DNA of 10,770 nucleotides from Planctomycetaceae bacterium. GTDB lineage: Bacteria > Planctomycetota > Planctomycetia > Pirellulales > Thermoguttaceae. The stretch lies in NCBI GenBank assembly GCA_031259095.1, contig JAIRLW010000111.1, positions 1 to 10,770 of the forward strand, given 5' to 3'. How positions within the stretch are numbered: position 1 is the stretch's first letter; each line of letters starts with the position of its first letter. Below the pieces are notes generated by a model, which made no database searches, was not told the DNA's origin, and saw only the letters and a list, made by a program, of their open reading frames with translations. A program made the translations under genes and the position numbers. Of the stretch, positions 6,984 through 10,770 are shown piece after piece.

Positions 6984-7165
6984 AACCTTATTTTCAACCT
7001 TATTTTTTCCTAACAAAAAACCTCAGTAGCAATGAATCCCGCCAAAACCGACCTTATTACCTCATTATTCGTTTACGTTTTTAATGAGGTAATGAGGTTT
7101 GTACTTTGGGGAACTTGTTGCTGCTGAGGTTGTTTAGTAAGAAAAATTAGGTTGAAAATAAGGTT
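6984..7165. repeat. Fold-back element with nested hairpin, 182 bp
   Basis: The outer arms 6984-7032 and 7118-7165 are reverse complements over about 48 bp with few mismatches and small gaps; both ends read AACCTTATTTTCAACCT on one strand or the other. The centre holds a second stem, 7051-7067 with 7082-7098 (17 bp, one T-G pair), around a 14-nt loop. The whole unit can fold as one long hairpin. It starts 44 nt after the tex stop, so it could also stabilise or end the tex transcript. No target-site duplication is evident. Confidence 0.8.
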
Positions 7166-7204
7166 ATCTGTCCAATATTCATACGTATATTCAGACGTAT
7201 AAAA

Positions 7205-7239
7205 AATATTCCGCTGATAGATTACTTTTTACTTAAAAG
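7205..7239. repeat. Dispersed repeat, copy 1 (ATTCCGCTGATAGATTAC...TTAAAAG)
   Basis: This stretch is similar to 10577-10612 in the same orientation (attccNctgataNattac, a T-rich stretch, then ctTaaaag). The similarity is clear by eye but not exact. Confidence 0.55.
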
Positions 7240-7301
7240 ACTTCAAATATAACCATTTTTACCTAAATTTTGCAATTTTGCGAATAATGTCAACACGCTC
7301 T

Positions 7302-7351
7302 AACTATTAACGATCCACTCTCCGCTATCAACTATTAACAATTATCTCTCC
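7302..7351. repeat. Two direct repeats, 28 bp apart, just before the ATPase gene
   Basis: AACTATTAAC...CTCTCC occurs at 7302-7323 and again at 7330-7351, the second ending 3 nt before the ATG at 7355. The 28-bp spacing could suit a protein binding twice on one DNA face less well than a 21- or 31-bp spacing would. Simple duplication is equally likely. Confidence 0.5.
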
Positions 7352-7354
7352 AAA

Positions 7355-9553
7355 ATGCGAAATAATCAGAATACTATCAACATGGAACGTATTATCAATA
7401 CGTTTGTCGGGCGGGAAGAAGAACGCGGAAAATGGTTGGAACTTCTTGCGAATCGGGATGCGGAGGGTAAAGCGATTGTTGTTGTTGGCAAGTACGGCAT
7501 GGGCAAAACACGACTGCTGGATCAGATGGTTGCCGATGCTCAAGAAAATAAATCATTACAATGTGTTTCGTTGCGCTATTCGGTTGCTCCGAGCGATTCG
7601 CCAAGTATGGTGATGAAAATGATGCTCGAAGACGCGTTTCAGGCAGCCCGTTATGCGGCAGGTTCGCTTGATTATGAGGGAAAACGTTTTGGGCAATGGA
7701 ATTTGCTCTATCAACAATTAGGGCTGTTCTCCGGCAACAAAGAACCGGATTATCGGTTTTTCCACGCATTGCGGTATGATCATCGTAAAAATATTGTTGA
7801 ACAATTTCTTCTCCGTCTCCGCTTACTTGCGGATATTTTGCCGGACAAAGGACGACTTCTCATGGTGATTGATCCCGAACAGGATACGCCGACTGTACGA
7901 GTTGAACTTTGGTCGCAGATTGTTCGGGAGTTGCCGCCGAAGATTGTTTTTCTTTTTGCACAACGTTTTAAGGATACGTTAGCCATCAACGAGAAATTTC
8001 GGTCGTTGCCCAATGTTTACTTCCTTCCGCCGCTTGATGCTCCGCAAGGGCTTTCCGACTTAAAAGATTCCGAAACGCTTCAACTGATTGAAGCGTATCA
8101 ACCGGTTTTGAAAGATCAGACATTCCATTATCAGGAATTGACCGAACTTTTCCATTGTTATCGCAACCATCCTTACGCGGTTCACGCTTCGCTGGACTTA
8201 TTGCTGTGTAAGAATATTGAGAATCTGAATCAACTTCCGCGCGAACCGACGCCTCAATATATTGCTCCGGCGCAATGGAAACAGATTGTCGAACATCCGT
8301 TGGGACGCGATGCGGTGTTCCTTTTTGAAGCCTACACCGTTTTGGAAATTCCATCGTTGGACGAAATGGTTTGTTGGGTCGCCGACATTACGCAAAATTC
8401 GTTCAAAACAATTCTTGCCGAACCGTTTTTGTGTTCTCTTATTCGTGATGAACCGGACGGACGTATTATTTACCATCATCATTTGAGCGCGTACATTCGT
8501 TCACTGCTTTATACTGCCGATGGTTCTCCGACTCAGGAAGCGGTGCGGCTTCACCAACGGGCGATGATTGGTTACGGCGAATTGATGCGAAGAACACTGA
8601 AACCCGATCCGTTGGCGACTGTCCGTTTGCCGGAACATTCGTTGGCGGTTGGCGGCGCGGAACTGTTCGCGGAAACACTGGGACATTGCGCCGACGCCTT
8701 CCTAACGCTAGGATTTTTCCAAACGTTTGGCGCAATGATTGAACGGGCGTTGTCGTTGGTTTCGCCTCAATCGGTTGAGGAGTCGGAGTTGTTTTTTCAG
8801 TTCGGCAGATTACGTGCTCATCAAGGCGATTTCAATGCCGCTGTGCGGTATTACGAACAATCGCTGCAAATTGCAAAACTCATCACGGAACCGGAACGAA
8901 TTGCGGAAGCGTTGTTTGCTTTGGGAAAAATCTCGTATGAATTACATCACGACGTTGAAGCGGAACAGCATTTACAGGAAGCGATTATTTATTACGAATC
9001 GGGACCGGATCAAGCCGGACTTGTTGAAACATTGCTTTGTTTGGGCAATGTCCTTTGGCGGCAGAAAAAAAACGAGGAAAGTCAAACCGCATTCGACGAA
9101 GCCGCCAAAGCTGTGAGCGGGATTAAAAATTATCGTTTACGGGTTCGGTCGGAGGCGGCGGTGTTCACCGCACGCGGACGAATTCTTGACGAATTGGGAA
9201 AAACATCGCAGGCTGCCGAATTATATTACAAAGCCATCGATTTAACTCAAAACATTTATGATCGTGAAGCGGAAGCGGAATTGCATTCGCAACTTGGTTC
9301 GTTGTTTGAACGTTCCGGCGATTTGAAAACAGCAGAAAAAAATCTTTCTAAGGCGATGGAAATTCATCGTGATATGACGTTGGTGGAACATTGGGCGGAA
9401 GACTGTGTTCGGCTGGCTCAACTGGCGAAAAAACAAGGAAATCAAAAACTTGTCCATGAACGTCTCCAACTCGCCCGACAACTCTTTCACCAACTTGGAA
9501 ACTCGCTAAAAATTGCCGAAATCGACGCAGAAATAAAAGAAAAAGAAAAATAA
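7355..9553 (+). CDS. STAND-like P-loop ATPase with C-terminal TPR repeats
   Basis: This is a 732-residue predicted cytoplasmic protein. FVGREEE at about 17-23 is the usual lead-in to AAA_16/STAND NTPase domains. Walker A is GKYGMGKT (45-52) and Walker B is LLMVID (168-173), followed by Pro-Glu. A likely sensor strand is IVFLFAQRF (about 190-200). Residues of about 325-390 look like the winged-helix part, ending in a YHHH motif (373-376) as in many STAND proteins. From about 476 to 725 run roughly six TPR-like helical repeats. STAND ATPases act as ligand-triggered switches, with repeats sensing the signal. Here no DNA-binding, nuclease, TIR, protease or membrane domain is attached, so output must come through a partner. 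ATG 7355 is used; ATG 7382 (Met10) would also keep every domain. Neither has a Shine-Dalgarno site. The phosphatase gene follows after 51 bp. The specific function is unknown. Confidence 0.85.
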   Translation: MRNNQNTINMERIINTFVGREEERGKWLELLANRDAEGKAIVVVGKYGMGKTRLLDQMVADAQENKSLQCVSLRYSVAPSDSPSMVMKMMLEDAFQAARYAAGSLDYEGKRFGQWNLLYQQLGLFSGNKEPDYRFFHALRYDHRKNIVEQFLLRLRLLADILPDKGRLLMVIDPEQDTPTVRVELWSQIVRELPPKIVFLFAQRFKDTLAINEKFRSLPNVYFLPPLDAPQGLSDLKDSETLQLIEAYQPVLKDQTFHYQELTELFHCYRNHPYAVHASLDLLLCKNIENLNQLPREPTPQYIAPAQWKQIVEHPLGRDAVFLFEAYTVLEIPSLDEMVCWVADITQNSFKTILAEPFLCSLIRDEPDGRIIYHHHLSAYIRSLLYTADGSPTQEAVRLHQRAMIGYGELMRRTLKPDPLATVRLPEHSLAVGGAELFAETLGHCADAFLTLGFFQTFGAMIERALSLVSPQSVEESELFFQFGRLRAHQGDFNAAVRYYEQSLQIAKLITEPERIAEALFALGKISYELHHDVEAEQHLQEAIIYYESGPDQAGLVETLLCLGNVLWRQKKNEESQTAFDEAAKAVSGIKNYRLRVRSEAAVFTARGRILDELGKTSQAAELYYKAIDLTQNIYDREAEAELHSQLGSLFERSGDLKTAEKNLSKAMEIHRDMTLVEHWAEDCVRLAQLAKKQGNQKLVHERLQLARQLFHQLGNSLKIAEIDAEIKEKEK

Positions 9554-9567
9554 TTAGGAAGAAATTA

Positions 9568-9612
9568 CCCGTCCCCAATATCCCTAACGTCCCTTTAGTC
9601 CCTAATGTCCTT
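9568..9612. repeat. 9-bp tandem repeat covering the phosphatase start codon
   Basis: Five consecutive 9-nt units share the core GTCCC(T): cccgtcccc, aatatccct, aacgtccct, ttagtccct and aatgtcctt. The last unit (9604-9612) supplies the ATG at 9605. The repeat occupies the place where a ribosome binding site should be; the nearest AGGAAG is about 40 nt further upstream. Confidence 0.8.
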
Positions 9613-10411
9613 TCACAAAACATCTTATAAGAACCGTCTTGAACTTGCAAAGCAAATTGCCCGTGAATCCGGCGATTTGACGTTACGTTACTTTTACGAT
9701 TCCGAACACGTTACTGTGGAGCGGAAAACGGATGAATCGCCGGTAACGATTGCAGATCGGGAAGCCGAAAAATTATTGCGAAAACGAATTGAGGAATCTT
9801 TTCCCGATGACGCGATTCTTGGCGAGGAATTTCCGAACCGTGAAGGAACCAGCGGTTTCCGATGGATTCTTGATCCAATTGATGGTACGAAATCGTTTAT
9901 TCATGGTGTACCGATTTACAGTACGCTTATTGGGCTTGAACAAAACGGCGTTAATTTTGGCGGTGTGATTTCGGCGCCGGCGCTTGGGGAATTGGTTTGG
10001 GCTGGTCGCGGACTAGGCGCATGGCATGAAGCCGCACGTTTCAAGCAACCGGTTCCGGCAAAAGTTTCTGATTGCCGAAAAATAGACGAGGCTCTTTTTT
10101 TGACCAGTGAAGTATTAACGTTTGATCAATCTGATCGTCAAGACAGTTACAAACGGTTGGAGCGAAGCGTTCGGTTGAGCCGGACATGGGGCGATGCTTA
10201 CGGTTATTTTCTTGTTGCGACCGGCAGAGCGGAAATTATGGTTGATCCGATACTTTCGGATTGGGATGCCGGACCGTTGCTTGTGATTCTCGAAGAGGCT
10301 GGCGGACGATTCACCGACTGGAAAGGAAACGCAACCATGTTCGGCAAAGAAGGCGTCGGCACCAATGGATTTCTGCACGATAACGTCCTTCGGATTCTTA
10401 ATGAAACATAA
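9605..10411 (+). CDS. Inositol monophosphatase family phosphatase, probably histidinol-phosphatase (HisN type)
   Basis: This 268-residue protein is a normal length for the Mg-dependent inositol monophosphatase superfamily. Metal-binding motifs are all present: GEEFP (73-77, with Glu74), WILDPIDGT (87-95, with Asp90 and Asp93) and SDWDAGP (218-224, with Asp221), followed by EEAGG. The stretch DPIDGTKSF followed by a Gly-x-Pro and 'STLIGLE' resembles HisN histidinol-phosphatases more than true inositol phosphatases, so removal of phosphate from L-histidinol phosphate in histidine synthesis is the best guess. 3'-phosphoadenosine phosphatase (CysQ-like) or another sugar phosphatase is possible. 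An in-frame TAG at 9596-9598 makes ATG 9605 the first possible ATG start. No other his gene is in the window. It probably shares a transcript with the upstream ATPase gene. Confidence 0.85.
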   Translation: MSFHKTSYKNRLELAKQIARESGDLTLRYFYDSEHVTVERKTDESPVTIADREAEKLLRKRIEESFPDDAILGEEFPNREGTSGFRWILDPIDGTKSFIHGVPIYSTLIGLEQNGVNFGGVISAPALGELVWAGRGLGAWHEAARFKQPVPAKVSDCRKIDEALFLTSEVLTFDQSDRQDSYKRLERSVRLSRTWGDAYGYFLVATGRAEIMVDPILSDWDAGPLLVILEEAGGRFTDWKGNATMFGKEGVGTNGFLHDNVLRILNET

Positions 10412-10417
10412 TATTTA

Positions 10418-10433
10418 GGGAATCTCTAAAAAT
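10418..10433. repeat. 16-bp inverted repeat, right copy
   Basis: GGGAATCTCTAAAAAT is the exact reverse complement of 3048-3063. It starts 7 nt after the phosphatase stop codon. Confidence 0.7.
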
Positions 10434-10496
10434 TCGCTTGCGGCACTATTCACGATCCAGACTCCCTTTCAGGGCTTTTTGTGGTATGAAAGTACT

Positions 10497-10554
10497 GGAA
10501 CCTACCCCGTTGGGGTAGGCTATTCAGTAAAAAATCCTATTGCCCTTTCAGGGC
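10497..10554. repeat. REP-like unit, inverted copy of 757-811
   Basis: Palindromes cctacccc-gtt-ggggtagg (10501-10519) and gccct-ttc-agggc (10542-10554) flank an A-rich spacer. The whole reads as the reverse complement of 757-811 with scattered changes. A further ccct-ttc-aggg palindrome lies just before it at 10474-10484. Confidence 0.7.
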
Positions 10555-10566
10555 AAATACTTTTTT
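10540..10566 (+). terminator. Probable intrinsic terminator after the ATPase-phosphatase unit
   Basis: TTGCCCT (10540-10546) pairs with AGGGCAA (10550-10556) around TTC. Four nucleotides later comes TTTTTT (10561-10566). The hairpin is part of the REP-like unit, so the repeat may have been recruited as the terminator about 130 nt after the stop codon. Confidence 0.55.
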
Positions 10567-10576
10567 AACCTCAAAC

Positions 10577-10612
10577 AATAATTCCACTGATATATTACCT
10601 ATACTTTAAAAG
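10577..10612. repeat. Dispersed repeat, copy 2 (ATTCCACTGATATATTACC...TTTAAAAG)
   Basis: It is a diverged, same-orientation relative of 7205-7239. Both copies lie immediately beside palindromic elements. Confidence 0.55.
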
Positions 10613-10621
10613 CCGATAAAC

Positions 10622-10662
10622 ATCAGGTGGGCAACCTTTCGCCGAAAGGTTGCCTACCTGAT
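10622..10662. repeat. 19-bp perfect-type hairpin (ATCAGGT...ACCTGAT)
   Basis: Positions 10622-10640 pair with 10644-10662 throughout, with one G-T pair and a 3-nt loop (GCC). The outer part carries the 'gcctacctg' motif seen at the edges of the 832-1039 unit, so it appears to be an intact relative of that family. A partial direct repeat of TACCTGAT follows at 10671-10678. Confidence 0.85.
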
Positions 10663-10770
10663 AAATCGCTTACCTGATATTGATCTGCTAACTACCTCAC
10701 AAATTCCGAAACAATCAGAAAAATTAACGTTTTGGTGTTGCGAAAAGAGTTGCCGGAATACGGGTTGGCG

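Larger units (their letters stand above)
6940..7354. other. Intergenic region between tex and the ATPase gene
   Basis: This stretch of 415 bp is mostly the fold-back at 6984-7165. It is followed by a small palindrome ATACGT...ACGTAT (7181-7200), a dispersed repeat (7205-7239) and a direct repeat (7302-7351). No coding sequence or clear promoter box was recognised. Confidence 0.65.
10412..10770. other. Repeat-rich intergenic region to the window edge
   Basis: About 360 bp after the phosphatase stop hold inverted copies of the repeats near the left end, a probable terminator and a strong 19-bp hairpin. The last 39 bases (10732-10770) are open on the + strand and could be the start of a gene beginning TTG or GTG (reading LVLRKELPEYGLA). 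Minus-strand frames are also open there, so no gene is called. Confidence 0.6.

Noticed and set aside
7355..9553. Calling the ATPase-TPR gene an antiphage Avs-type system
   Set aside because: No effector domain is fused or adjacent, the protein is shorter than typical Avs proteins, and neighbours are housekeeping genes.
10732..10770. Start of a further + strand gene at the window edge
   Set aside because: Only 13 codons are visible, there is no ATG, and minus-strand frames are also open, so it cannot be supported.

Overview
The window looks like chromosomal DNA from a planctomycete (Planctomycetota, probably Pirellulales-like) of moderate GC. This assignment is inferred from three things: a small secreted 'GEVTLDNKP' domain protein of a type common in that phylum, a Tex protein with long charged extensions ending in an 'LRSFGDL' motif, and weak or absent Shine-Dalgarno sites before several starts. 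No database search was possible, so the phylum is probable rather than certain.

Layout, all on the + strand. (1) 66-506: a small secreted or lipoprotein-type protein of the carboxypeptidase-regulatory-like fold. It seems cut short by an in-frame TAA, because family-like sequence continues in the same frame to 575. (2) 576-1376: about 800 bp without a gene, packed with palindromic repeats, including a fold-back of about 100 nt inside a 208-bp unit bounded by inverted repeats. It ends in a UUCG-capped hairpin just upstream of the next gene. (3) 1377-2969: a stand-alone FMN-binding glutamate synthase domain protein, followed by a strong hairpin terminator. (4) 2970-3579: more repeats, then a promoter for tex. 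(5) 3580-6939: an oversized Tex RNA-binding protein. (6) 6940-7354: a fold-back element of about 180 bp and other repeats. (7) 7355-9553: a STAND-like P-loop ATPase with C-terminal TPRs. (8) 9605-10411: an inositol monophosphatase/HisN-type phosphatase whose start codon lies in a 9-bp tandem repeat. (9) 10412-10770: palindromic repeats again, some of them inverted copies of those in region 2.

The genes do not form an obvious pathway. Glutamate synthase and a HisN-like phosphatase suggest nitrogen and amino acid metabolism. Tex belongs to transcription and RNA quality control. The ATPase-TPR protein is an orphan signalling-type protein, probably co-transcribed with the phosphatase (51 bp apart). 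No RNA genes, CRISPR array, transposase or phage genes are visible. The least explained content is the dense and varied set of short palindromic repeats between the genes. The best single-gene curiosities are the premature stop in the first gene, the 200-residue insert in Tex, and the glutamate synthase lacking the usual Fe-S cysteines but carrying an N-terminal cysteine array.
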